NCBI GenBank assembly: GCA_947069175.1
Contig: CAMTDV010000017.1
Coordinates: 45,207,137-45,271,136 of the forward strand
Direction of reading: 5' to 3'
From: Scalesia atractyloides
Taxonomy: Eukaryota; Streptophyta; Magnoliopsida; Asterales; Asteraceae
DNA length: 64,000 nucleotides
The notes under the pieces are model-generated. The model made no database searches. It saw only the letters and a program-made list of their open reading frames with translations, and was not told the DNA's origin. Numbering within the stretch: position 1 is the first letter of the stretch; the number at the start of each line of letters is the position of its first letter. The position numbers and the translations under genes were made by a program. This document shows, piece by piece, positions 32,597 to 44,713 of this stretch.

Positions 32597-35500
32597 ATGG
32601 CTCCTAAAACCAAATCGAAGAAGAAATCGACACAAGAACAACCTCATTTATCCTAATCATCAAAACACCACATAACTACACTGCTATTCTCGAAGAAACC
32701 GACGCAAACACTCGCTATCATTCAATGATCCGGATTCTGAAAGAATCAAAATTTAAGCACACGTTGGAAGTCAAAGCCCCAGTTTACATCGACTCTTTAA
32801 GAGAATTTTGGGCAAATGCTAAAGTAAACTCATCCGATGATGGTGTGCCCTATTCCATCACTTCAAAAGTTGGTGGCACACGAATGCAAATAAGCCCACA
32901 ATCTATCTCCCAAGTTTTCATGTTAAATGATATGCAACATCCGGTATCATTTTCTTTGAGGGAAATGCAGCATGAGTTCGTTGAAAGAGGTTACACCGGG
33001 CAGTTGAAAGGTATGATAATCTTCAAACCCAATTTTCCAGCAGAGGTGAAATTCTTTTTTCACACAATGCTTACCTGTGTCTCTGCAAAAACTACTGCCT
33101 TTAATGAGATCCCTTTAAACATGCAATATCTGGGATTTGCAATCTTAACTGAGTCTGATTTTAATCTTTCCATGGTATTATTCAATGATCTTATTAATAA
33201 TTTTATAAATATTGAAAAAAGAAAAGCTTTCTTGATACATCCTTGTTTCTTGAGTGTTTACTTGCAAGACCAGATTAAATCAAATGCAAGTAAACAAGGC
33301 GCCGTAACCAACCCTGGCCGCCTAAATCATGAAACCTTTACACGAATAATAAATCAAGACAAAGTTTCCAAAATAGAAGCAGAGGAGGCTGAGCCTATTT
33401 TACAAGAACAAAATGTTCAAGCTCAACCTTCGACTGCTGAGCCTACTGCTCTAGGTGATTAGGGCATCACAACCGCTGCCCTGAAACCCACACCTAAAAT
33501 CTCCAAAAAGAAACCATCCAGAGCATCCCGTAAACCCACCAAACCCAAAAAGGGTCCTCTGGAAGATGAGATCCCAGAGGTTAACCTTGTGACAGCACCA
33601 AAGTCACAAACACTGCTGCTACTTCTTCACAGCAGATGGTAGAAAGATCTCAACCCGGCTTTGAAACTCCTCCTGCATCCTCACAAAAGGATCAGGTTGT
33701 AGGCACAGGGACACCGAATTATGAAGCTCTAAGACCACTTGGTTCTATCTTCCACAGCCCCTCTCCCAGGGCAATGTCGCTTTCTACACAGCCACTCTCA
33801 CCAATGCCATCACTTCCACCTACAATGTTACCCTTTCTGAATGCAATATATATTGAGCAGACATTATCCAACACTTCTCACCAACTCATCAATTAGATTA
33901 TACTTCAACAAGAAGCTGGGTCTGACTTATTTCTAATTGCTAGCCCATCAGCAAATGAAGAGGCTACATCCCTTGGGTTACATGTAACCCTTGGTGATAG
34001 TTCAACAATGGCAGCCACTACAATTGCTGAAGTCCCAAGTTCTCAATTGGACAGTGGTTACACAGCTAAGTCCTTGTTGAAGGCAACCACTGCTAAGGCT
34101 ACTAAGGTAGCCTCTGTTCCAGTGGGAAGTCCCCAGAACCAAGACAAAAGGGCATCTAAGATTGAAGCAAGTGGCAAAACACATGCCCATGATATCTTAG
34201 ATAAAACTACCACATCTGGTAGGAGTTCAGATGATCCTATTAAGTTAGGTGATGAGCTAAAATACCAGAAATTGACGGAGAGGGTTAATAATGTTGAAAC
34301 CACTGTTGATGAAATTAAAGTTCTTTTGAAACAGTTGATCACTATTCAGAGTCAACCCCCTGTTCCAACCACTGCTGAGCTCAAATCTGCAATAAATCTA
34401 ATCTTTCAACAAGAAAAACATTTCCTAGAGCAAAAACATAAACATCAGATGATGGAACTCAGGAATATGGTTGAGGCAAGATACAATGATACTACTGCAG
34501 ATATCAAGGCAATCAAAGCCAACTTGCTCACCACCACCGGTAAATCTCCTCCTACTGTCATTTTTGTGAGTCCAGATGAAGCCAAAAAGGGGGAGAAACC
34601 TTTGGGAAAAGAAAAGTTGAAGATGGATGATACAAAGGCAAGGCCTACAGTGAATATCCCTAAGCCAGATGGCTCAAAGAAACATGACACAACTGAAGAT
34701 ATCCTGGCAAGGGCAAAGATGTCTCATAAGAAGACTGTGTTTGATGAAGGCAAGGTGCTGGTTGAGAAAAAGATTGATCGACAGTTAGAAAAGGGAGAGA
34801 CTAGTACCTCAACAAAGAGGAGATCTTCTTCTACAAAAGCAAGACAACCAGAATCCACACCTCTCAAAACTAAAGCTGCTACCAATCCAACCACAAAAAC
34901 CTCTGTCATCACAAAATCAACCACATCTTCTTACACAACTCCCATATCCACCCCAACAGATGTTACAGCAACTGTTGTGCCAACATCTGTTGACACAGCA
35001 GAGTTGTATCAGATGTTATCACAACCACTGCCATCCTCACCTTTCCCACTTCCACACAAATACTACCAACACCACCCAGAATTCCAAGCCATCAATCAGT
35101 TTTAAGAGAAGGAAGGTAACAAAGGTCATAAATGAAGAAGAGATCCCTGCTCCTACGCCTCTTGCATCTGCACCAATGTTAAATCTAACCTCTGCTTCCC
35201 CAATTACAACATCTGTTCCTTCAAGAGAAGTGGTTCCTGCAGCTATAAATTTTCCTCTTGATTTGCCTGCAGTTATGAAAGAAATTAAGTCTTTCTACGC
35301 TGAAGAAGATCCAGACAAAAGACATTTCCCATCTCTTCAAGGTTATCCGAAGCCTGCAAATATTGATAAGTATCTGGAACTCAAAGAAAGGCAGGCAGAG
35401 GATATTGCTAAGAAGTTGTCTAAAGGCAAAAGTGATAGAGAAGTGCACCAGTTTCAGCTAAGCAAAGTCCAATCACTGGAAAGATTTTCAAAGAATCTAT

Positions 35501-36394
35501 CAAATCAGATTTCTGAAGCAGATGATAAATTTTTGAAAGATAAGTACATCTCTCACATCATGGAATACAAAAAATATGCTGCAACTAGGGCACATTTCAA
35601 AGATTGGTCTGTGAGTGAGCTTCAAGAAGAAATTGGAAGAATAGAAGAACAACGAAAAGATCCTCACAACAAACCTACATGCTCAGATTGGAACAAATAA
35701 AAAAGAATGTACCAGAAAAGACCCTGAAGCTCAGAAGAATGAAAGAAGAGCTAATTCAAAATCAATATGGGTCAAAGAACCAGGTAATGAGATGAGAGGA
35801 GTTAAGAGTGTTGGATACCTACAAAATGCTGGAAGCCAGAAGGAAAAAAGGATCCATCAATGCCTCCTAAACCTGATTATACCAAAGAAGATGCAGCTCT
35901 CAAAGCGCAACTTTCTAAAAAGCCCAGCTCAGCATCTGCCCAATCCACACTTGCCTTGCTAAAGCGAAAAAGGCAAGGGGAGATGTCTGAGAAGGTTGAC
36001 AGAGAGTTTGAAGAAGTATTCATCAAAGAAGGTATCAAAAATATGATGGACTATCCAACAGATGATACAAGTGCCAAGTTGGCAAAAGATCTGACAAGAA
36101 TAGCTCCTTTTCTAACCTCAGCAATAAAGGCCCCTTCAAGAAAGCCTTCAGACCTAAAAAATTCTAAAGTGGAAGGTTGACAAAGACACCCATGAATTGA
36201 CTCTGCTCAAGTCTGACGGTAAAGCCACTAAACTATCCATGGAAGCTGCTTATAGGCTTACAGTAGAAGACTTCCACGAACTACTAAGTTTAGAGCTTGA
36301 GAAGGATGCTGATGATATAGAATCTCTTAACTTTGAACTGCAATTCAAGGGTCAAACAAGAGAATTCTTTCTGAGAAATAAAGATCATGAATAA
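32597..36394 (+). pseudogene. Long Sirevirus-type ORF downstream of pol, broken
   Basis: A ~1200-codon coding region split by frameshifts and stops, starting at ATG 32597 (MAPKTKSKKK). The first 250 codons (frame 32725-33462) form a compact folded-looking domain (VKAPVYIDSLREFWANAKV, KVGGTRMQISPQSISQV) of the kind often annotated as a putative plant transposon protein. Then come Pro/Ser/Thr-rich linkers, a coiled-coil stretch (about 34250-34500), a Lys/Thr-rich section and another coiled coil (35280-35660), ending with short frames at 35860-36180 and 36197-36394. ORFs in this position are often called env-like in Sireviruses, but I see no signal peptide or membrane segment. Function unknown. 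Confidence 0.75.
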
Positions 36395-36416
36395 GGTGTT
36401 TTTGGTATCATCTGTT

Positions 36417-36428
36417 CCAGGGGGAGAT
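36417..36428 (+). promoter_or_regulatory. Polypurine tract of the copia element
   Basis: CCAGGGGGAGAT lies immediately before TGTTGGGATTG, the LTR start. A similar G-rich tract (AAGGGGGAG, ~36872) occurs inside the LTR. Confidence 0.85.
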
Positions 36429-37031
36429 TGTTGGGATTGAACCTTTGGAAAGGAACAGATGATACATAGTTAAAACACACCATCCGAGCTTTGATCCAAC
36501 CATCAGAGGTTCTAACCTCTGATGAGTATTTACTGCTTTCAATAAACACATTGATTCCTATCCTCTGACAGAAGAAACTCTCAACCACTGATAGAAGATC
36601 ACAAGAACAGATGATAGCCAACAGTGCTTAGTCTAGTATTAGTCTAATCAATGTAACAGTGCTATGCACTGATAGTTTAGTATAAGCAGTGTTTGTAGTT
36701 AGTTACTTCTTGTTAGCTGTCACTATCAACCCTGACGTCATTGAAAGTCGATCAGTGGTTAGACAATTAGTATAAATAGGCGCTCAATGTAACAGTTAAC
36801 ACTTGTCTTCTTAAAAAGATCAATTTCGCATTTCTTCTTCATTTTTTACTATCAAACGATCGTTATTGGGCTAAGGGGGAGTTTGTGAATCACATGCGAT
36901 AGTTTAATTACTTGAAAGCATGATGATGATGAAAATAAACGATCGATTGATTGTTGTAAAAATTTTCCATTAATCCGCTGCATTTATTTTTTGTTTTCAA
37001 TCATTTTCCATTACTTGAAACAAAAACAACA
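36429..37031 (+). repeat. 3' LTR of the Sirevirus-like element
   Basis: Starts TGTTGGGATT. The right end near ACAACA at 37031 is my estimate, because the other LTR is outside the window. TATAAATA lies at 36771-36778. The U3 part repeats words such as CCTCTGAT, CCACTGATAG and CAGAGGTT. Uncertainty at the right edge is about 10-20 bp. Confidence 0.72.
36771..36778 (+). promoter_or_regulatory. TATA box of copia LTR
   Basis: TATAAATA, about 340 bp into the LTR; it fits a Pol II start near 36800. Confidence 0.7.
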
Positions 37032-39895
37032 ATCAATTCAAACTTATTAGTAATGTAATAATGTAATACCTGATGGTCGAGAATTGTAGGGCCTCATGGG
37101 CCGTTACTTTCATCTTGTATTCCTCGTCTTTTTCATTTTCTAGAGCGAGTCGCCATCTGGTCACTCGGTCATACGAGTCTGTCAATATATTTATTCCACG
37201 CTAATCCTATAATGACAAGCGCATTAAACAAGTTTTAAATGTGATTTCGACCTTGACCGGTCTTGCTGGTTAGACTTATCAGTCACCGGTTATCTTATAC
37301 CTCATAGTTTAGGTACCCTCATTTTGCCTTCGCAAGGCTTTTACGATTATTCGTGACCCCAGTCCTATAGTTTGTGTTATTAGGTAACCATATACCATGT
37401 TACCTTCTTGTTCGTGATTGCATCACAACATCATGATTAAGTTTATATAAACTTTTCATATAAAAATCTTCCTTTCGAATTTATCGCCTTACACCTATTG
37501 GTGTCAAGACCTGTTTCTTTTAATGTTAATCGTTTCCCAAACCATCTCATACTATTTAAGCTCGTTAAAAACGTTGATTTTGACTAAAAACTCAATTTTA
37601 GTTTAACGTTTTCTCTTTAGCTTACGTCAATTACTCATATCAAGAAATTGACAATCAAGAATTTTATTCTTTTTCGTTATTATATTACGCGGGGAATCGT
37701 AACTAGTTCCCACGCTTTACCCAAGTGACCCGTAGGTTCTTTCACTTAGCCTCATAGGCTATTTCCTTAGGTTTTTACCTTTTTAAGGTGAGACCCCTAT
37801 AGTTCGTTTCTTGCTATTTGTGACCAAAGGGTCATTTTGGTCCCGTAGACCTTTACATTGTTTATAACCCGAAGGTTATGGTGATCCCATAGATCATCTT
37901 TTACTCGTGTCTTGTCGCTCTTAAAATATATATTCTTGGTGTCAAGGCACCCTTTTTAAGTTAAAAATAATCATTTATTTTTCAATTTTGAATTCTGATG
38001 ACTATGACAGTAGTCTAAGGCTACATTTGTTTTCTTTTGGACTATTCTTCCGACTCTATGACTTCTTACGTCATTTACGTGTTGGTTTGTTCTCCGCTTA
38101 CCATTATCCGGTTTACACCTATATTTCTTTACAACCAGTTACCCGGGTTCTTTTATCTTAATGTCTTTAACGCTCCCGTTGCCTGGTCTGCGTTTTCCTT
38201 TTTATATTCTCTCATGACCCACTGCATAGGTTTATTAATATTTTGCGCTCCCATTATTCGGTTTGGCTTACTTACACTATCAAGCGTTATACTTTATTTG
38301 ACCCGTTCGACTTGTTCGTGTGAAATTTCATCACTTATGACAGTCAAACTTTATTCTTTATTCTCCCCGTTCAACCTTGAAATAGCTGAACATAGTTATC
38401 AAAATTTCTGTTTGCAAATTTTTATCGTCTTTTAGTCATAACTCATAATCCGAGTCTTTTGACTTTTAATTCGCGTTCCCATATTTTGGTTTACGCATAT
38501 ATTTGGAATCATACCCATCTATCGGGTATTTTTACCGAAGTCCTTATCAAAGCAACCATTCTGGTATGCATTAAGACTTCGTTTTGGCTTATTTGGTCAT
38601 CTTAGCGAAATCCATCGCTTTTATTCGACCAAGTCCTTATTTTTCATTCAATCCGTTTGACTTGTTCGTGTGAATTTCATCACTTAAGACAGTCAAACTT
38701 TGTCCCTATTCTTTAACATTCTCATTAGTGGTTTGCATTTTCATTTACATTGATTCTTGTCCCTTCCCTCGGGCTCTTTATTCTAATTCAATACGCTTCC
38801 ATTACCCGGTTTGCGTTTACATTTATTATCAAACATTTCGCTTATTTGATCCGTTTTGGGTACCTTTTTAATTCGTCCCATTCACGCCATCCTTACTACA
38901 TCGAACGTAAATGTGTTCATTATAAAAAGTTCATGGTATCATGTGTTCACTACTTACGTGGCCAGAGTAAGCGATCAACGCATGGTACACATGACCTTTT
39001 TATAATTTTCACATCATGCCCCACGCAAGTAATGCCTCTATTTATTTCCATATCTTTGAATTCATTCTGTAAAACTTTAATTAATTGTTAAACAACAATC
39101 ATTAGTTTTACTCGTTTTGCTCTTAAACATATAAAATGTTTTCCTTTTATCAAACTATTTTACAATCACATTCGTTAATGTGATCATTACTCTTCTCAAT
39201 AGTATTCATATTGAGAATACTTACTTGGATGATTACTTTCGTCCAAGTTTCTATATAAACTAATTCTATCATTGTCTTGTTATTCACAATCGTGAATAAC
39301 ACATATTTCTACTAAATTTCTCTTGGAAACATCATCCTGGATAGTTATCCAATTCAAGTTTTCCAAGTTTTTATCCTACATATGCAATAGTCAGTCTCTA
39401 CGTATTTGTTGCATATTACTATTTGTGCGATAAATTTAAAACATGCACTTGGTAAATGCTTGCCCTAACGGGCTTTCCTTGCCATTACCCTTACTCGCTA
39501 TCGTTATGCGATTTAGGTCCTTGGTGAGCATGCTCTAATTGTCATACTTCGAACCGTTCCTCTGTCATATCCGTAAATTGTTAAACTCTTGCCATCTTTA
39601 GATGCGAGTGTCTTTCAGCTATAACGTTTACAAAATATTAGTAATGCTAACATCAACAAGCGCCCGTACTATAATACAAGGCTTTTACAATACGTGTTAA
39701 CACACATAATTCGTTAACCATATCGGTATTTCGTCGGTTTAATTGGGGTAACGTGTATTTACACGATAACCTTATGTGTTGTTTACAACACTTTTACATG
39801 CTAGACCGTTAATATACATATAACTTACCTAATTATACGATCAAGTCTCGAACCGAACACATTTACCCTTTAACCTTGAGCTCTGATTACCAAGT
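37032..39895 (-). other. Non-coding internal region of a minus-strand LTR element
   Basis: About 2.9 kb next to a minus-strand PBS, so it should be the 5' internal part of that element, yet no gag or pol motif appears on either strand. The plus ORF at 38037-38435 is low-complexity and unsupported. A ~55-bp segment with GACTTGTTCGTGTGAA recurs at 38301-38356 and 38651-38705, and shorter relatives of CCATTATCCGGTTTAC recur through 38090-38820. This suits a large retrotransposon derivative (LARD) or a badly decayed element. Confidence 0.55.
39880..39892 (-). promoter_or_regulatory. PBS of minus-strand element
   Basis: On the minus strand it reads TGGTAATCAGAGC, a Met-tRNA PBS with one extra A, three bases from the LTR end. 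It fixes orientation and boundary. Confidence 0.78.
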
Positions 39896-42800
39896 TGTAA
39901 GACCTTACGTGTTATAACGTAACTTTTATAAAAGAATTTGGATTAAAGTAGGAATAATGCAAATATATAATGATCCGAATTTCTAAGTTAACTTGAACTT
40001 TACAAGTATTTCAAAATCTTTTAACATATTAACATAATTCGATTTGGTAAGCGTTTCGATCGAAATGTTGAAGCTTTATCCTTGATCGTGTTCGGTTCTT
40101 CGTTGAGCTTAATCACATTCAATACTTCATAATGATGATCTATATAACATTTAACAATGTTAAATGTTAGCTTTATAATGCCAAAATATAATTTGCTAAC
40201 CTTAATAACCAGAAGGAGCAAAAATAAAAATTTCAACAAAACCCGACGTAAGCTACGGTTGAGGAACCGTAGCTTACAGTTCAACATATCAACATTGGCC
40301 AGAAATGCCCAACCGTAGCCTACGTTTCGAACCGTAGGTTACGGTTCAGTCTGAACTTTCCTTTCTCACTTCTTTTATTTACTAAAACTTGCATATCTTT
40401 TTCACTACTCGTCCATTTCACTCGAAAGTTGTTTCGAAGTGATCGTAAAACATTTTCCCACATTCTTAGCTCATAACCCACAATTTGGATTCATGAATTT
40501 TAGTGTTTTACGTTACAAGATCTCTTTTAAATAACCAAATAATTGACCCCTTCATGTTTTAAACTACAAACTTGTTTCTAAATAATCTTAAAGCATAAAC
40601 CAACGTATTTAACTCAAAATCTTTCGCTTGGGTTCATAACTTTTATGAATTACGCGGCCAATACCAAGCTATGCGCATAATTCATTTTGACCCGTTTAGA
40701 GGATTCAAACATTTAAGTTTAAATCTTGCTCTTTCTTTACACACATCTCATTCCCACATTAAGATATCTACTTATCTTCCACCACAACTGTATTTGTGGT
40801 GGATTTAATACAATGAAACATTTAGTCCGAATTCTACCCTTCGGTTCATCATTTTACGGAAAAGACCCATTTATAAGCATTTGACCCAAAATGGCTTATG
40901 CGTATAACGTTTATACTTTTCAAAAGCTTACATGATCATAATACATGTTCCTAAACAACCCCCAAGGGTCATCTACCCGGTTATTCGATCGAGGGCATTT
41001 TGGTCATCTTTAGTCCCTCCTTTTACAACGAAAGACTTTTAATGAACTATTTGACCAAAATCGCATGTTTAACTATAATCTTACTTACGCATACCTGGCT
41101 CGGGTCATAGCATTGACCCATTTAAATACCTTTCACTATTAGTTACTAGATAATAGCAACGCGAACCGTATCTTGTTTCCCTGTGATCACAAAACTCAAC
41201 AAGCGATATCAATTAATATTCTCAAATGGTGTTAACAACACCATTCGACCCGTTTAGTTGAAATAACCATTTATCTTTATGAGATGGTATTTAATTACCA
41301 TCTCACCTCTTTAACTTATTTCGGTTTCCTCCGTGAGTTCATATTACTTAAAAGTCGTTTCTTATTTTGTTTGGCCCTTTATGACTTACACCATGTGGTG
41401 TCTTTTCAAATCTCTTTATCTATGCATCAACTCATGTCCGGATTACTATTTTACCACTCTTACCTGTCACGGTTTTATACCATAATGTAATAGTTTCAAA
41501 ATTCCTTATTTTTCATCATCATATGACTATCGTTTTACCCTTTTTACCATAAATTATGGTTTCTCACCATTTTCACTTGTTCCGACCCATATTATTTCAC
41601 ATCGGAACATCATATTTCAATTTAGAAATTTACTTTATTCATATCCAATACACACAAGTACGTATTCTATAAAACAGGTGTAAGCTTTACTTACCTTGCA
41701 TCTAAACTACACTTTTCTTTCCTACTTGATTCGTTTGACTCGCTTCCTTCCCAAGCTTCCACCTAGCTTGTTAAGCGTCAAACTATTATTCATCATTCAC
41801 AAGGTGGTTAGATTAATCATAGTTTAATATGATTACTCCACCTTACGAATTTTATATCAAAATTATCATTTATCGTATTATAGGTCAGTTTGACTTTCTA
41901 AAAGGCAACTGCCCATTAGCATATGAAATGCATAATAAAGTTCAACAACTAGTTTAGGCATTCCATTAATTACCCGGTAGGCGTTATTTTTAGGCCACGT
42001 TTTAACTAAAGTTCTAACCAAGTTCATTACATTTCCAACACTTTAACTAGTTCAAGCGATTATCAAAGCTAATTTATTCATTCACTTTGCAAGAACTAAG
42101 GGTTTTCATCTATAAGTGAAACCCGTTTCATCATATCATTAGACATTCATCCGAACACATAATATAATCAAGTTCTACCTATCAACTAATAGATATCATG
42201 ATTTCAAACATCCATATACATGAATAAAATCACCAATTTCATCACAACATTCAAAAACCCATTTCGAATCATGTATGAACAAGTAATCAAACTTGTAAAT
42301 TGTTTAAGTACCTTGCCTTTACTATCCAATATGATGATTCTAATCACAAGTTAGACACTAACTTCATCATTTATAAAAACCCATTTAGCTAGGTGTGGTA
42401 ATTCATCCGAACACCTATATTATAGCAATTTTACTTTAAATCTTCACTTAGGGTTTGTTCCTAAGCAATCATACATCACTAATTCGGCCATAGCCTCTAT
42501 GATTCATACGTAAATCGCATCTTGTAAAGTTAATCAAATTTCACAACTTCATCAATGTCAAAAATTCGACATACCTTACGATCCCCTAGTCTAGGTGATC
42601 AATAATTTACGGTCATGCATCGATTCTGGGTTCAATTCGCCCTCCAATTTGATGGATTTGGTGAACAAGGGTTTGCCTTGTTTTGTTCCCCTGATGATCG
42701 ACATGCACACACACACTATGTGTGTGTTGTGTGTTAATTTTATATTTTTTATAAAACAAGCTTCCTTTTTGCCAACTTAGGTCCCTCCAGTAGAGCTTTG

Positions 42801-42970
42801 TTTATAAAAGACTATATCTCCATGTTTTTATTACTTATTTACATGTCACTAACTAGGTTAATTAGTTCCTAGTTATTTTGTTTACGGGTTAACTTTTACA
42901 GTAACGGTACTTTACCCGCCTTTTAATATTAACGTGGTTTGATTATCAAACCCGTTTTTGGGGTGTTACA
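39896..42970 (-). repeat. 5' LTR of minus-strand gypsy-type element
   Basis: 3075 bp. On the plus strand it runs TGTAAGACC to GGGTGTTACA; in its own sense TGTAACACCC to GGTCTTACA, then the PBS. No reliable ORF. Two hairpin-forming inverted repeats lie at 40248-40277 and 40311-40346. The second LTR is not in the window, because the Sirevirus-like element apparently split this one. Confidence 0.8.
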
Positions 42971-43441
42971 TCAATCAACTTTTACGATCTCGTTCACTTC
43001 GATAACGAGGGTTGCACATTATTCCGTGGATACAAGGGTTTAGCCTATAGTTATGCATGCTAGCTTCAACTTAGTATACATTTTGTCATGTCGGATTTGA
43101 GTCTTTTCTTATGTTATGCTATGTAAACCATACTTATATGCTCACCGACCATTATGTGCTGACAAATTATTTTAATACATGTTGAAGGAGTTTAAGCCTT
43201 GATTGTTTGAAGAAATTGGTTAGGGTGAACTAGATAGGCACCCGAAATTTTTATGTTATGTATTTCCGTGTTTTATTATTATCAAGTTACCAAAATTGTT
43301 GCATTTTCCTTTCAAGGCTATGTACTTTAGAATGAAATGAAATATGGTTATTTAAATTATTGTCATTTTTAGAAAGTTATGAAGTCTCGAGCAATCTATT
43401 TCGTTCTACGTCGATGTTTCCACCATCAGTTGGGGTGTGAC
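42971..43441 (+). repeat. 3' end of an older gypsy-type LTR
   Basis: Ends GGGGTGTGACA, as gypsy LTRs do, with no PBS after it, so it is a 3' or solo LTR end. Its left part was cut off by the minus-strand element. It is the outermost layer of the nested stack in the left half. Confidence 0.6.
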
Positions 43442-44713
43442 AGCATCAAGCGAAGATGGATCCCTAGCTCTCTAGCAATGGTGGCTAGGGTTATGACGAA
43501 GATGTCGGCAAAATGTTTTCATCATCAGTGGCATTAAGGTAAGATACGACCTTTTTGAGTGTTACTTTTGTTTAGTTTTAGATTGATGAGAATTTTTAAG
43601 AGATTCATCAATTATAGTTGTTGCAGGATAGGGCCTCAACTAAAAAAAATTATAAAGGGTATTTTTGTTTTTGAACTTAAAATATAAAATGGGCTTAGAG
43701 AAACCGCTTAGGTCACGTAGGTGGAACTAGAAGGAAGTGATGAGCGTGGCCCTTACCTACCAGTTGATTGTTTTGATTAATTAGAGTTACCTTTTTGAAA
43801 AAAAACGAGCGGACAAAAAGAAGCAATAAGTGAATTACGATGGGAATTTGAAAACGAAGTAACGACGGAGCGATGGATGCTTAGGTTTAGGCTGTGCAGA
43901 AAACAATAAGCGAATCATCAATGCTGATTGTAAGTTTTAGACTTTTAACGTCTTTTTCTTTAATCTTGAGTTTAGTAGATGAATATTCACTAATTTGCGG
44001 TTTGTTCTTCTTGAGTAATAGTTGATTTTGCCGATTTATTTCTTATTCTGAGTTCCAGCAATGGTAAAATCTGTTCTGATACATTGAGGTATATTAACCT
44101 ATAATATGCGTGATGAGATGCTAGTTTTATAGTTCAAGAGAGTGATTTGACAAAATCATTTTTATAAACCATGTTCATTCAAACGATTTTTGTATCAACT
44201 TAAAAAATTATGATTTAGTCAATCAACAATCTGGTTGACACATCTTTTAAGATATAAGGTAATTGGCATGAAAAATGACAAAGAGAGCAAGGTTTTCTTC
44301 AGTAGTCATTAGGATATTATTTTGATTCATGAAATAGATATATATCATTTTTTTAATCGTAAGGTCATCAATGTTCCATGTGTATAATGGTGTTGTTTAC
44401 ATGTAAAAGGTCAAAACTTGCTTAACAAAGAATAGCATTTATTAACTAAAGTTGCATGTTTGATGTAGCTAAGCCATTGTTTTCAGAAGGATAAACTTGG
44501 TTTTGAAGAAGATTATGGTGTTAGATCGTTGTTGTCTAGTGTAAGTTTCAATCTCTTTTGTGTGTATTTAGTTTTATTAACATGTAGTATGTAGCTAAGG
44601 CTGTTGTGTTACATGTAGAATGTATTTATTCCACTTTGCAGGTTAGTTTATTCGTTTGAGTTTATGCTAAACCTTTTGGGATGTTGGATGTGGATGTTGA
44701 TAACCATAACTAA
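43442..44713. other. Unassigned AT-rich sequence
   Basis: Nearly 1.3 kb with no ORF of note, no PBS/PPT and no repeat recognised within the window. It could be unique intergenic sequence, a decayed DNA transposon or an old intron. It is the best candidate for non-retrotransposon host DNA here. Confidence 0.45.

Larger units (their letters stand above)
27418..37031 (+). mobile_element. Sirevirus-like Ty1/copia element (5' part outside window)
   Basis: Gag C-terminal part, PR-IN-RT-RNaseH order (IN before RT, the copia order), a long additional ORF after pol, a PPT and a ~600-bp LTR. A large ORF downstream of pol is typical of the Sirevirus (SIRE1/Opie/Maximus) lineage. Its 5' LTR and gag N-terminus were separated by the gypsy-1 insertion and lie left of the window. 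Confidence 0.87.

Noticed and set aside
38037..38435. 132-codon plus-strand ORF as a membrane protein gene
   Set aside because: Hydrophobic by base composition (T-rich), opposite to the element's orientation, and within degenerate repeats.
37063..39895. Second LTR starting TGTAATACC at 37063
   Set aside because: The start resembles an LTR terminus but does not align with the LTR at 39896-42970, and no matching end was found.
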